Shown piece after piece: positions 54,587 to 64,000 of a stretch of 64,000 bases of DNA. The notes under the pieces are model-generated. The model did no database searches and was not told the DNA's origin. It was given only the letters and a program-made list of their open reading frames with translations. A program made the translations under genes and the position numbers. The stretch comes from Erinaceus europaeus (Eukaryota > Chordata > Mammalia > Eulipotyphla > Erinaceidae). The stretch spans positions 113,656,890 through 113,720,889 of the forward strand of contig NC_080164.1 in assembly GCF_950295315.1 (NCBI RefSeq). The letters run 5' to 3'. The number at the start of each line of letters is the position of its first letter. Position 1 is the first letter of the stretch.

Positions 54587-56059
54587 TTGGTGGGGGTGTA
54601 TATTTGACTCACAGCAACATGAGGAATGATGGATGTCAGAAGATTGTAGTGGCATCCATATCATATCATAATAGATAGTGGTTGCCTTAATCTGATATAG
54701 AAGCTTCTCATTTCTGTGCTGATTCTGGGGCTGCTTTGGAAATGCCGTGCTAGGATTTATAATTCCATCAATTCCTGACCTCCCAGATCTGTCCAACAAG
54801 CAAGGGCTCTCATTACTCGTGCCCTCTGTTTTGCTTAGAGTTATTTACCAAGAGACCAATCAATATTCTACAAAGACAGTTGGGCTGTGACGCCTTCATC
54901 AATCCATTCCATTTCCTTTTCTCAAAATGGCAGCTGGAATCAGAGAGGACACCGCACCAGAAAATACAAGGTCAAAATCCATTGCCACTTTGAACACCTC
55001 TAGTGCACGTATTGTTTTATTTGTATTTGAGTGTAATGAAGCAGGGTCCCTGGTCAGTGGGAGCCCCTGGGTCTGCCTTCCAGCCTTCACTCTCTTGCCC
55101 AGGACCATAAATGAAACCCTCTCAGCCCTAATGACCACAATGACTTTCCCCGATCATGTTATTGCTGCTTTGGCACATTTATTGCTTTCACATGCACTAA
55201 TGGATGAGTTTGGATATGTTAACAATTTATATATCATTTGATCCTAAAAAAGAAACCCTACCGAACTAACTTAGCACCCACGATTGAGTAGCTTTTAAGG
55301 AGTATAAATGAATTTAATGCTTTCGAAAGAGCTTCTGTAAATTATGAACATGACACCTATTACATTAAGCTGCATTAAGCACTAATACATCTTCATTACT
55401 GGCAGGTTGCCCAAACCTCCAAGGTTGAAAAAGCTGCCTGAAAATGCTCAATGTGATAGTCACCTAGGCCAAGATTGATAGTACTTTTTTGGGGTGTGTA
55501 AGGGATGTCTATTGACTAGGTACCTCTTCACTTCCAGACAAAGACATGTAAGTAGTGTCAACCAGAGTTCCCCAAAGGCTGGGTTTAATGATAGGTGAGA
55601 ACTCATCTCCTTGGTATGCTGTTCAGTTACCATTATACTGGGAGGTCTTTGAGTAACAGACTAAAGGTGATCCAGTCTTTTAGGCCAAAATATTTTGGTA
55701 GGGACAGCATAATGGATCTTCTTGGGAGAACTATGTGTAATTGCTACTTTTGTTTTACATTATCCATTTATAAATAACACTTATTGATAATCATAGTTAT
55801 CGTTTCCTGACTATTCACTACATATCAGTACTGCTAAGCTCTTTGTATTCTTTGTGTCATTTCTGTCTTTCTTGTCTATTGTCTTTTGCTGTCATTTAAA
55901 CTATGCTATTAGGTGATTATTTCATCCCTAAGTACAACTGAACTTACTGAGTCTGGCCAGACATATTTTGTTTGTTTTGTTTTGTATGTTTTTCAGCCAT
56001 CTGCAAACTGCAAACATGATTTCAGCAAATCTACAAACATGATTTCACTGCTCCTGGTT
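54587..56059. other. Repeat-poor stretch with candidate conserved elements
   Basis: 54925-55260 and 55280-55460 are the most conserved-looking tracts in the window: long, unique, AT-rich with many TAAT/ATTA cores ('aatggatgagtttggatatg', 'cattaagctgcattaagcac'). A weak antisense MIR-like run lies at 55790-55930. No coding exon is recognised. Confidence 0.45.
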
Positions 56060-56072
56060 GTTTTATCATTCA

Positions 56073-56111
<39 letters not shown>

Positions 56112-56206
56112 GGGACGCCATAGTACTAGTACCATAGCACGTCTTGAACCCGTGTCATGCTCATGTCAAGTCAGGTGCTCTAGCTGATGAGTTATCTCTC
56201 TGGTCC
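56060..56206 (-). mobile_element. H5 SINE, antisense, with (GA)n
   Basis: A GA run (56074-56109) precedes 'cacgtcttgaacccgtgtca' and 'agctgatgagttatctctct', the antisense tRNA-like head. Confidence 0.65.
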
Positions 56207-56289
56207 TAATCTCTCAAGTATGGAAGGAATTATTACTAGAATGTAATCAATAGCTGAATTTGAACTCAAAAAAGAATAAGAAAACAATC

Positions 56290-56640
56290 AGGATGCTGGG
56301 TGGTAGTGCAGCAAGTTAAGTGCACATGCACCAAGTGCAAGGACTGGTGTAAGGACCTGAGTACCAGCACCTGGCTTCCCACCTGCGGGGGGGTCGCTTC
56401 ACAAACGGTGAAGCAGGTCTGTAAGTGTCTACCTTTCTCTCCCCCCGCCCCTCTGTCTTCCCCTCCTCTCTCAATTTCTCTCTGTCCTATCCAATGGCAG
56501 CAGCAGCAACAACAATAACAACAACAACAATGATAAACAACAAGGGCAACAAAAAGGGGAAAAAATAGTCTCCAGGAGTAGTGGATTTGTAGTGCAGGCA
56601 TCAAGCCCCAGCAATAACCCCAAAGGAAAAAAAATTTAAA
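56290..56640 (+). mobile_element. H2 SINE, sense, full length with 3' extension
   Basis: 'ctgggtggtagtgcagcaag', 'ggtcgcttcacaaacggtga', CAA-rich tail, 'aacaagggcaacaaaaaggg', 'tctccaggagtagtggattt' and 'ccccagcaataaccccaaag'. Confidence 0.92.
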
Positions 56641-56829
56641 GAAACTCAGAGTCAATTTTATAAGATCTCAAAGAGGCAAAAATCTGAACTTTTCAGCAGT
56701 TATTTATTTTTCTTCTCATAGAATGTAGATGAGAAGAAAGGAATTGTGTGCTTTGGTACAATCCTGTTTTCCACATTTTAAATAACTTAGTTTTTCTGTT
56801 ATGCCAGGAATGACATCTGACAATTTTTT

Positions 56830-57070
56830 AGTGATTATTATGTGTCACACACTGTTCTGGATTAGTTTCTTTGTGTTCATTCATATAACACTGTGGGTTT
56901 GGCTCTGTTATTACTGCCCTTTCACAAAATGAGACATTTAAGTTAAAGAGAAGCTAGAACTTTGTCCAAGGCCATGTTGCTAGTAAGTGATACAGTTAGT
57001 ATTCCAGTTCAGGTAGACCAGTTGATCAGACCATACTCTGACCAGTATACACTATCTATGTCATTACAGA
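56830..57070 (-). mobile_element. MIR SINE, antisense
   Basis: 'gtgtcacacactgttctgga', 'tttcacaaaatgagacattt', 'ccaaggccatgttgctagta' and 'tagtattccagttcaggtag' in antisense MIR order. Confidence 0.75.
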
Positions 57071-57094
57071 AAGTGAGAAAAATCAACACCAAAA
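57001..57094 (+). repeat. Direct repeat copy 1 (partner 58890-58988)
   Basis: It starts inside the MIR and continues past its end: 'tagaccagttgatcag', 'actctgaccagtatacacta' and 'aaatcaacaccaa' all recur in the same order 1.9 kb downstream. Confidence 0.8.
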
Positions 57095-57264
57095 ATAATC
57101 TCATTAGTCTCCCAATGATATACAACTACTACTAATTTAGTATATCCCTATCTCCTGCTTTTAGAAAATTCTTATATATTTTGCATCATTGCAATTAAAT
57201 TGTGTGGTATTGGAAACTTTTGTATTTTCTCTTAATTTCCTTTACACAAACATTTCATTCATAT

Positions 57265-57465
57265 ATATATATATGCTTGTTTTTGATAGAGACAGATGCT
57301 GAGAGGGAAGAGAAAGAGAAGAGAGGAAGAGAGATACCCATAGCACTGCTTCACTACTCATGAAGATTCTCTCCCTACAGGTGGGCATGAAGGCTTGAAC
57401 TGGGGTCATTGCACATGGTAATGTGTATACTCAACAGGATGTACAACCACTCAGGATCACCATAT
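57265..57465 (-). mobile_element. H1-type SINE, antisense, old
   Basis: 'gatagagacagatgctgaga', 'agcactgcttcactactcat', 'gaaggcttgaactggggtca' and 'tactcaacaggatgtacaac'. Confidence 0.8.
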
Positions 57466-58288
57466 AGTTATTTTAAACAATATTTTAATAAATTATCTAA
57501 CATTTTGGAATGTAGCTATGTAGGAATTTACATATTATTTTCATTGTGTTTTTAGATTTTTAAAATATTTTTGCTATAAAGTGATTTTGCTTGGCTTTTC
57601 CTTTCACATCATAATATTATTTGACTTGCTCTAACAAGCAATTATTAGTTTTATGATTAAGTGTATATACTATAAGATTGAAAAAACCCAAACTGAAAGT
57701 ATTAAAGCAAGGTTTTAATACTAGGAAGATGTAGGTTAGATATGACTTTGGCAACTGGATCAAAAGAATTACCTTGGAATGGCTATTTAAATATTTTAGG
57801 CTTCAAAATCTTGATTTACAAATAACAATTAGGATGTTATTATTCAATAAATTATTAACATGTACACATATTTTATTATTATTGATGATTGTATTTAATT
57901 ATCAACATTAATTTTTTGGCTATAGAAAATTTAGAGTATAACAGAGAAAATAAAAATTTACAGTATTGCCATTTTCAGTTAATCAGTATGAACATTTTCT
58001 TTTATATTTTTCTAAACCAACTTTAATATATATATGTTTTCTATAAATACATATAAAATAGAAATTATATAGTTATAGTAAAGATACGTAATTCAATTAT
58101 ATATGAATAATTTCCAGATCATTGGGTTTTGGTTTCTAAATTCAGATGTTGTCTTCTCAAAGATAGTCCCTCTTCCCTGTCAACTAATATTGGCTATTCT
58201 TGTTAGCTGTTTTCTAGCTTGTAGCCTTTTCTATTATATTTGTAATATTCATTACTATTGGGATTGGTCTTCCTTATTTTTTTGTCAT
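57466..58288. other. AT-rich unique stretch
   Basis: Very AT-rich, without recognised repeats or genes. Confidence 0.35.
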
Positions 58289-58568
58289 CTATCATCTGTT
58301 TTTTTAATATTTATTTCCATTTTTATTGCCCTTGTTATTTTTTGTTGCTGTTGTAGTTGATGTTGTTGTTGTTGGATAGGACAGAAAGAAATGGAGAGAG
58401 GAGGGGAGACAGAGAGAGGGAGGGAGAAAGACACCTACAGACCTGTGAAGCAACCCCCCTACTGGTGGGGAGCCTGGGGCTTGAACCAGTATCCTCACTC
58501 TGGTCCTTGCTCTTTGCGCCACATGCACTTAACCCACTGCCTTACTGCCTGACTCCCTATCATCTGTT
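58289..58568 (-). mobile_element. H2 SINE, antisense, with 12-bp TSD
   Basis: The element (58301-58556) has GTT-rich tail, a small body deletion ('cctacagacctgtgaagcaa'), and head 'cacttaacccactgccttac'. Perfect target repeats 'ctatcatctgtt' lie at 58289-58300 and 58557-58568. Confidence 0.94.
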
Positions 58569-59090
58569 CTTTATGGAATAGGAATGTTAATTCTATGGCA
58601 AGCCTACAATAGGGCCTTAGTGATTACAAGCATGCTAATAATTTGATTACTGTGTTTGTAAGTGAAGGGTTTATGATTTTATATCAAAACATATTAATTG
58701 ATAGTATATATAAATAGAAGTAGGCAGTCAGAACCATAAAATTGGACATAGGCCAGTTGTAGTGGTCAACATGGTTATTATTCCTGAATAAGAGATTTGG
58801 CTCTGAACTGTTTGGTAGGAAATGAAACAAGAAAGCTGACTTATTACTGCCAAAGATTCATTCAAACTACTGTTTGAATTCCAGTTGGGATTCCAGTCCA
58901 GGCAGACCAGTTGATCAGTTGATCAGTAGATACTCTGACCAGTATACACTATCTGTGTCATTAAAGAAAGTGGGACAAATCAACACCAACTGTTTGTGAG
59001 AATACCAGTCAGCAAATCATAGATAAAAATCTGGAGTTTTCAAATAGTAATATGTTAAAATAGTTTCTTAGTTTTGAAAAACGTATCATA
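58569..59090. other. Unique stretch holding direct-repeat copy 2
   Basis: Besides 58890-58988 nothing is recognised. Confidence 0.35.
58890..58988 (+). repeat. Direct repeat copy 2 (partner 57001-57094)
   Basis: About 85-90% identical to copy 1, with a small internal duplication of 'ttgatcag' (58911-58926). The MIR sequence upstream of copy 1 is not present here. Confidence 0.8.
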
Positions 59091-59305
59091 GGGGGCCAGG
59101 TAGTGGTGCACCTGGTTAAGTGCACCTATTACAGTGTGCAAGGACCAGAGTGCAAGCCCCTGGTCCCCACTTGCAGAGGGAAAGCTTCACGAGTGGTGAA
59201 GCAGGGCTATAGGTGTCTCCCTTTTCTATTCCCGTCTCCTTTCAATTTCTCTCTGTCTCCATCAAAGAATGAATAAAATAAAAATATCAAAATAAGTAAA
59301 TTATT
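59091..59305 (+). mobile_element. H1 SINE, sense
   Basis: 'gccaggtagtggtgcacctg', 'ccccacttgcagagggaaag' and an A/T tail. Confidence 0.92.
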
Positions 59306-59525
59306 AGGGACCAGGCTATGGCACATCTGGTTAAGTGCACACATTACAGTGCACAAGGATCCAGGTTCAAGCTTTTCACTTGCAGGGGAAAAGCTTCATG
59401 AGTGGTGAAGCAGGGCTGCAGGTGTCTCTCTGGTTTTCTCCCTCTCTCTCTTCCTCAACATTTCTCTTCCTCAACATTTCTTTATCTCTATTCAATAATA
59501 AATAAATAAAAGTATTTAAAAATTA
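59306..59525 (+). mobile_element. H1 SINE, sense, directly behind the previous one
   Basis: 'gggaccaggctatggcacat', 'gtgcacaaggatccaggttc', and a duplicated 'tcttcctcaacatttct' (59449-59482), with an AATAAATA tail. Confidence 0.92.
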
Positions 59526-59604
59526 TTTTAAAAACTTTAAATAAAAAATAAATCTATCAGTAATATGTTAACAATTGGAGACAAGTAAAATGGCTTACAA
59601 AAAA

Positions 59605-59665
59605 GAAAGGAAGGAAGGAAGGAAGGAAGGAAGGAAGGAAGGAAGGAGGAAGGAAGGAACGAACG
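59605..59665. repeat. (GGAA)n microsatellite
   Basis: About 12 GGAA units followed by GAAC units, probably grown from the A-rich tail of a SINE. Confidence 0.95.
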
Positions 59666-59674
59666 AAGAAATTA

Positions 59675-59836
59675 GAGGGCTGGAGAACAAAATAAAAGTT
59701 ATACAATACAACTTTCATGCCTGAGGCACCAAAGTTTAAAAGGCCCCAAACTTAATCCCTATCACAACCATAAGCAAGAGCTGAACAGTGCACTAGTCTT
59801 TTCCTGTGTATCTTTCTCACTAAAATAAAATACTTT
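59675..59836 (+). mobile_element. H4 SINE, sense, diverged
   Basis: 'ttcatgcctgaggcaccaaa', 'ccataagcaagagctgaaca' and 'gtgcactagtcttttcct', with tail 'cactaaaataaaatac'. Confidence 0.75.
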
Positions 59837-60522
59837 TAAAAAATTGGATAAACTGGTCAGGGAATCAACATACAGGAACTCTGTACTATCTTTGCTGGTC
59901 GTTTTCCTGATGGTTGTCTGTTTTTTTTTATTATTAGTAGTAATTTAATAATGATTGACAAGATTATGGGGATAAGAGGTATACAATTCCCACTGATGGT
60001 TATTTTTAATAACTAGTCTATAGTTACTTTTTTTCTTTTCATAGTGTGTATTAACTTCTAATAATAATCAGCTATAAAATTGGTGTACTTATACTTTCTA
60101 CATCTTCTTCATCTTTTCTTACACCTGGTTTTGATCAATTATATTACTTTAATAGATTTTTTATTTTACTTTCATATATACTTTTTACCGTTGCTAGCTG
60201 CTTTGTCACTTTTAAATTCTGTTTTGCTTCCTAATGACAAAAAAGTGATAAAAATAGTATACTTATGCTATTTCTGAATTTCCCTTCTCTACTCACTAAT
60301 TTATATTAATTAAACAATTTCCATATTCCTAGGTATAAAATTTTTTCATTTTGTTTTTAAATCACAATTCTCACAGATGTTTTCTCATCTGGGAAACACT
60401 ATAGAGTCTTGCACAGATACTAATGATAGAAAACAGTACTGTTTATCTTATATTAATAAAGTAGTTAATTTTTGCAAAAAAAATCACAGTTCTCACATAT
60501 AGTTGGTCCTACAACTAAATTA
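59837..60522. other. AT-rich stretch with a short L1-C fragment
   Basis: 59930-60000 ('taatttaataatgattgaca', 'gggataagaggtatacaatt') is an antisense L1-C 3' end piece. The rest is unique AT-rich sequence. Confidence 0.4.
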
Positions 60523-60826
60523 ATTGCATTTTTAAAAATATTTATTTACTCCTTTTTGTTGCCCTTGTTGTTTTATTGTTGTAGTTATTATTGTTGTTGC
60601 TACTGATGTCGTCATTGCTAGATAGGACAGAGAGAAATGGAGAGAGGAGGGGAAGACAGAGAGGGGGAGATAGACACCTGCAGACCTGCTTCACTGCTAG
60701 CGAAGCGACCTCCCTGCAGGTGGGGAGCCAGCGCTGGAACCAGGATCCTTACACTGGTCCTTGCACTTTGCTCCATGTGAGCTTAACCTGCTGCGCTACC
60801 GCCCGGCCCACGCTGGATTGCATTTT
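60523..60826 (-). mobile_element. H2 SINE, antisense, with 10-bp TSD
   Basis: The element (60533-60816) includes 'ttgttgcccttgttgtttta', 'gacctgcttcactgctagcg' and head 'gcttaacctgctgcgctacc'. Target repeats 'attgcatttt' lie at 60523-60532 and 60817-60826. Confidence 0.93.
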
Positions 60827-61604
60827 GATTGTCAATCTTTTACTATTGTTTCTCCACTCATGTTTTGAGTGGTTGGAATATAGTAGTTTCCCATGGGTAT
60901 TTAAGCCCTTGAGTGTTGCATGTTAAAAATGTTTCCATTTGCCCTTTATTTAAATCAAACTCCCAATAGGGACAATCTTTTTGGGTCATATGATTGTCTT
61001 CTCAAGGAATTTATAGGCATCATTTTACCGTCTTTTAGCATTTTATTTTCCTTTTGTAAGTGTTGTTTTGGGACAGTCTGATATTTCTTTCCTAGGTGAC
61101 CTAACCTATTTCCAAGATTTTTCAAAGAATATTTTACATTTTTATTAAACTTTAACATCTAGTAATTTTATAATGACATTTATCATGTTAATCATTGCAG
61201 TAGATATTATAGATTGCTTCACTCAATTTCAACCTAATTCCTTTTAAGCATTTCATCTACTAAAGAGGGCGTACTCTAGAAATTCTTGGAGGTCAATTTT
61301 CACATATGATTTAGCTACCACCAACCACCGATCTAAGATTGGAAAGGTGGAAGAGAGTGAAAGGCAAAGCTACTTATTATGTTTCCACTTTTGGGGGGGA
61401 GGGATTGGAGGTGACTCTAATAGTGCAGACATGTTATTTATTCTCGGACAGCTGTACCAAATATGTCATAGTGTGTCCTTTTATTTCAAGGCTTCTCAAG
61501 AATCTGTGGATAGCATAAATGTTTGACTGACATGGCTCATGACTAACTCTTGTGATAACAGAGTCAGCAACTTGGGTACAGATCTTTTAGACTAGAATTT
61601 TATA
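60827..61604. other. Unique non-coding stretch
   Basis: No gene or firm repeat call. Confidence 0.35.
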
Positions 61605-61803
61605 TATCCATTATATGTTGAAATCTTAACTCCCAATGTGAATATATTAGGCAGTAATGAGATGGGAACCCTTAAATAAGGGATTAGTGCCCTTACAAAG
61701 GGAAACTTCTCCTCAAGTGAGAGGGAATTAGTTGGTAATTTTATCTTAGACTCTTCAGATTCAGAACTGTGAGAAATAAATATATGTGGTTTAGATCATC
61801 CAG
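61605..61803 (+). mobile_element. MLT1-type LTR relic, sense
   Basis: 'atgttgaaatcttaactccc', 'gggattagtgcccttacaaa' and 'cagaactgtgagaaataaat' are in MLT1 order. MLT1 is an old ERVL-related non-autonomous LTR. The middle part is decayed. There is no coding content. Confidence 0.75.
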
Positions 61804-61809
61804 TGTTTA

Positions 61810-62045
61810 GATTTTTTAATTAGTGATTTAATATTGATTTACAAAATTACAAGAAAGCAGGGATATAACTCTATACCTTCCCCACTACCAGTCTTCTGTG
61901 TCCCCATTCCCTCCATTGGAAACTTCATTAGTTCTCCCAAGATCACAGAAATGTGTTGACCATTATTTTTATAACTATCTATCTGTATTTAAATAGATGG
62001 AGACACCTCCTCAACCCTAGATCAGGACACAGGTAATATGCAGAT
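61810..62045 (-). mobile_element. L1-C 3' UTR, antisense
   Basis: 'ttaattagtgatttaatatt', 'ccattccctccattggaaac' and 'agttctcccaagatcacaga' match 20690-20830. Confidence 0.7.
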
Positions 62046-62654
62046 TAGTGACTGCACACAAGAAAGCTTCTTAGTGATTCCCCAGTTTCTTGATCTTAAT
62101 GGGCAAGTTTGTAGTAGTAACTAAAAATTATCCTTTAGAGTTAAGTTTAAGTATTCATATTTTCCTAGGTTTGCATTTTTAGTCTGTAGATTCAAGTCTT
62201 CTCCCTAGTAAGTTTATTATTCTTTTTATTAAACTGATATAAATTATTTCTTCACTTTATTTCTGGATGATTCATTTCTTAATGGTGATAAATTACTACT
62301 ACACTGTATAATCTTTCTTTTAAAAATAACTTTTCTTTCTCAATTTTTATCTGTTTTTATCCCTTTATTTTTTTTATCAATTCTGTCTTTCATGTCTACT
62401 ATACTTTTCCAGAAATTTCTATAGTTCTTTGTTATTATTCTCACTGTTTTCAGTGTGACCTGTATTTTTTGTGGCAGCTACTTCTTTTATTTATTTATTT
62501 TTTGAAGTTTAACAGCTCACACAATTGCACCCCTGTTTTCAGTTCTTTTTATACAGGTAATTGTGTAATTAAACTTTCTAAATTTAAGACTATATATTGT
62601 GTTATAATTTCATTGGATGTGAGATCATATATATCTGAGTAGTTTCTTCTCATT
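62046..62654. other. AT-rich stretch, possibly more old L1-C text
   Basis: T-rich with no clear boundaries. No gene. Confidence 0.3.
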
Positions 62655-62753
62655 TTCTTCTATTTATTTGGATAGGGATAGAAAGAAATTGAGAAGGAAG
62701 GGGGAGATAAAGGTGGGAGGATAGAGAAAGCAAGACTTATAGCACTGCTTCAG
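62655..62753 (-). mobile_element. SINE fragment, antisense, hit by L1-A
   Basis: 'tttggatagggatagaaaga' to 'ttatagcactgcttcag' is the tail-side half of an antisense H1-type SINE. It stops where the L1 T-run starts at 62754. The head side should lie beyond the right edge of the window. Confidence 0.7.
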
Positions 62754-64000
62754 TTTTTTTTTAATTTCTTTATTGGGGAGTTAATGTTTTACATTCAACA
62801 ATTAAGTATAATAGTTTGTACATGAATAACATTTCCAAGTTTTCCATATAACAATACAACCCCAGCTAGGTCCTCTCTCATCCTTTTTGGACCTGTATTT
62901 TCCCCCACACCCACCACAGAATTTTTACTTTGGTGCAATATGACAATTCCATTTCAGGTTCTACTTGTGTTTTCTCTTCTGATCTTGTTTTTCAACTTCT
63001 GCCTGAGAGTGAGATCATCCCATATTCATCCTTCCGTTTCCGACTTATTTCACTTAGCATTTTTTTCAAGGTCCATCCAAGCTTGGGTGAAAATGGTGAA
63101 GTCACCATTTTAAATAGCTGAGTAGTATTCCATTGTGTATATATACCACAACTGGCTCAGCCACTCATCTGTTGTTGGACACCTGGGTTGCTTCCAAGTT
63201 TTGGCTATTGCAAATTGTGCTGCTAAGAACATATGTGTACGCAGATCTTTTTGGATGGGTGTGTTGGGTTCCTTAGGATATATCCCCAGGAGATGAATTG
63301 CAGGATCATAGGGTAAGTCCATTTCTAGCCTTCTGAGTTCTCCAGGCTATTCTCCACAGAGGTTGGTCCAATTGACATTCCCACCAGCAGTGCAGGAGGG
63401 TTCCTTTGACCCCACACCCTCTCCAACATTTGCTGCTGTTACCTTTTCTGATGTATGACATTCTCACAGGAGTGAAGTGGTATCTCATTGTTGTCTTTAT
63501 TTGCATTTCTCTGACAATCAAAGACTTGGAGCATTTTTTCATGTGTTTCTCAGCATTTTGGATCTTTTCTGTGGTGAATATTCTGTCCATGTCCTCTCCC
63601 CATTTTTGGATGGGGTTATTTGTTTTCTTGTGGTTGAGTTTGGCAATCTCTTTATATATTTTGGTTATTAGCCTCTTGTCTGATGTATGGCATGTAAAGG
63701 ACTTCTCCCTTTCTATGAGGGGTCTCCTGGTTTGGGTAGTGGTTTCTTTTGCTGTGCATAACCTTTTTGATTTAATGTAGTCCCACAGATTTATGCTTGC
63801 CTTAGTCTTCTTTGTAATTGGATTTGTTTCATTGAAGATGTCTTTAAAATTATGTGGAAAAGAGTTTTGCCAATATTTTCCTCTAAGTATCTGATAGTGT
63901 CTGGCCTAACATTCAAGTCCTTGATCCACTTGGAATTTACTTTTGTATTTGGTGAAATATAGTGGTTCAGTTTCATTCTTCAGCATGTTTCAACCCATTT
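62754..64000 (-). mobile_element. L1-A, antisense, runs off the right edge
   Basis: The 3' end is at 62754 (T-run, 'tttctttattggggagttaa'), the 3' UTR extends to about 63040, and ORF2 sequence continues to the window end. It is at least 1.25 kb long and colinear with 18570-19820. Confidence 0.93.
63045..64000 (-). pseudogene. L1 ORF2 C-terminal part, frameshifted
   Basis: From the right edge: [20 protein letters not shown], then [18 protein letters not shown], the Cys motif [14 protein letters not shown] with the following WWEC intact, then a frameshift near 63310 (RNGLTL), and DLPYDPAIHLLGIYP to YTMEYYSAI with an early stop at 63110. It is less damaged than the L1 at 13.7-19.8 kb but not intact. 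Confidence 0.9.

Overview
This is mammalian nuclear DNA, with no bacterial, plasmid or viral gene layout. The repeat fauna points to a hedgehog (Erinaceidae, most likely Erinaceus). The window carries more than forty tRNA-headed SINEs of the abundant hedgehog kind, L1 copies with lineage-specific 3' ends, and older pan-mammalian MIR, L2 and MLT1 relics. I see no host protein-coding gene, no convincing exon, and no tRNA, rRNA or snRNA gene. Almost all long ORFs are L1 pieces, SINE read-through or translated microsatellites. The window reads as a gene desert or the inside of a very large intron.

SINE shorthand used below. H1: short tRNA-headed SINE, body with 'cacctgcagggggaaagcttcac', tail of AAATA units. 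H2: related head ('gcgcagcgggttaagcgcac'), body with 'gtcgcttcac', long CAA-rich tail, often a further 3' extension ending 'cagcaataaccctggaggc'. H3: head 'gcgcagtggataaagcac' with 'ggactctcaagcatgagg'. H4: head 'gacagcataatggttatgc' with 'ccagagctgagcagtgctctgg'. H5: recognised mostly in antisense, with 'caccaaagcttcct'. L1 shorthand. L1-A: short 3' UTR ending near 'ccccaataaagaaatt'. L1-B: 3' UTR of about 1.3 kb ending near 'ccatggttttgttaat..ctttcttaaataaa'. L1-C: an older relative of L1-B.

Layout. 1-13.7 kb: L1-B and L1-A 3' ends, an ancient MIR split by a SINE and by a piece of a non-L1 reverse transcriptase (3354-3560), a SINE split by a twin-primed L1 (7062-9177), and two SINEs at one target site (10203-10791). 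13.7-19.8 kb: near full-length but dead L1-A, itself hit by an L1-B copy. 19.8-31 kb: SINE-dense, with simple repeats and three nested insertions at 25.2-25.9 kb. 31-35.8 kb: degraded old L1, SINEs and AT-rich palindromic repeats. 35.8-45.3 kb: mostly unique DNA, with a perfect 23-bp inverted repeat at 42845-42900. 45.6-49.9 kb: antisense L1 with an intact 5' end but no 3' end. 50-56 kb: repeat-poor, with well-preserved MIR and several tracts that resemble conserved non-coding regulatory elements. 56-64 kb: SINE-rich, MLT1 relic, and an antisense L1-A that runs off the right edge inside an older SINE.

The elements do not form a pathway. They do share one machinery: L1 reverse transcriptase and endonuclease are known to mobilise tRNA-derived SINEs in trans. 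The many 10-16 bp target-site duplications read here, the A-rich tails and the twin-priming event are all products of that process. The most unusual item is the 207-bp insertion at 3354-3560, which encodes an unbroken C-terminal tail of a reverse transcriptase that is not L1.
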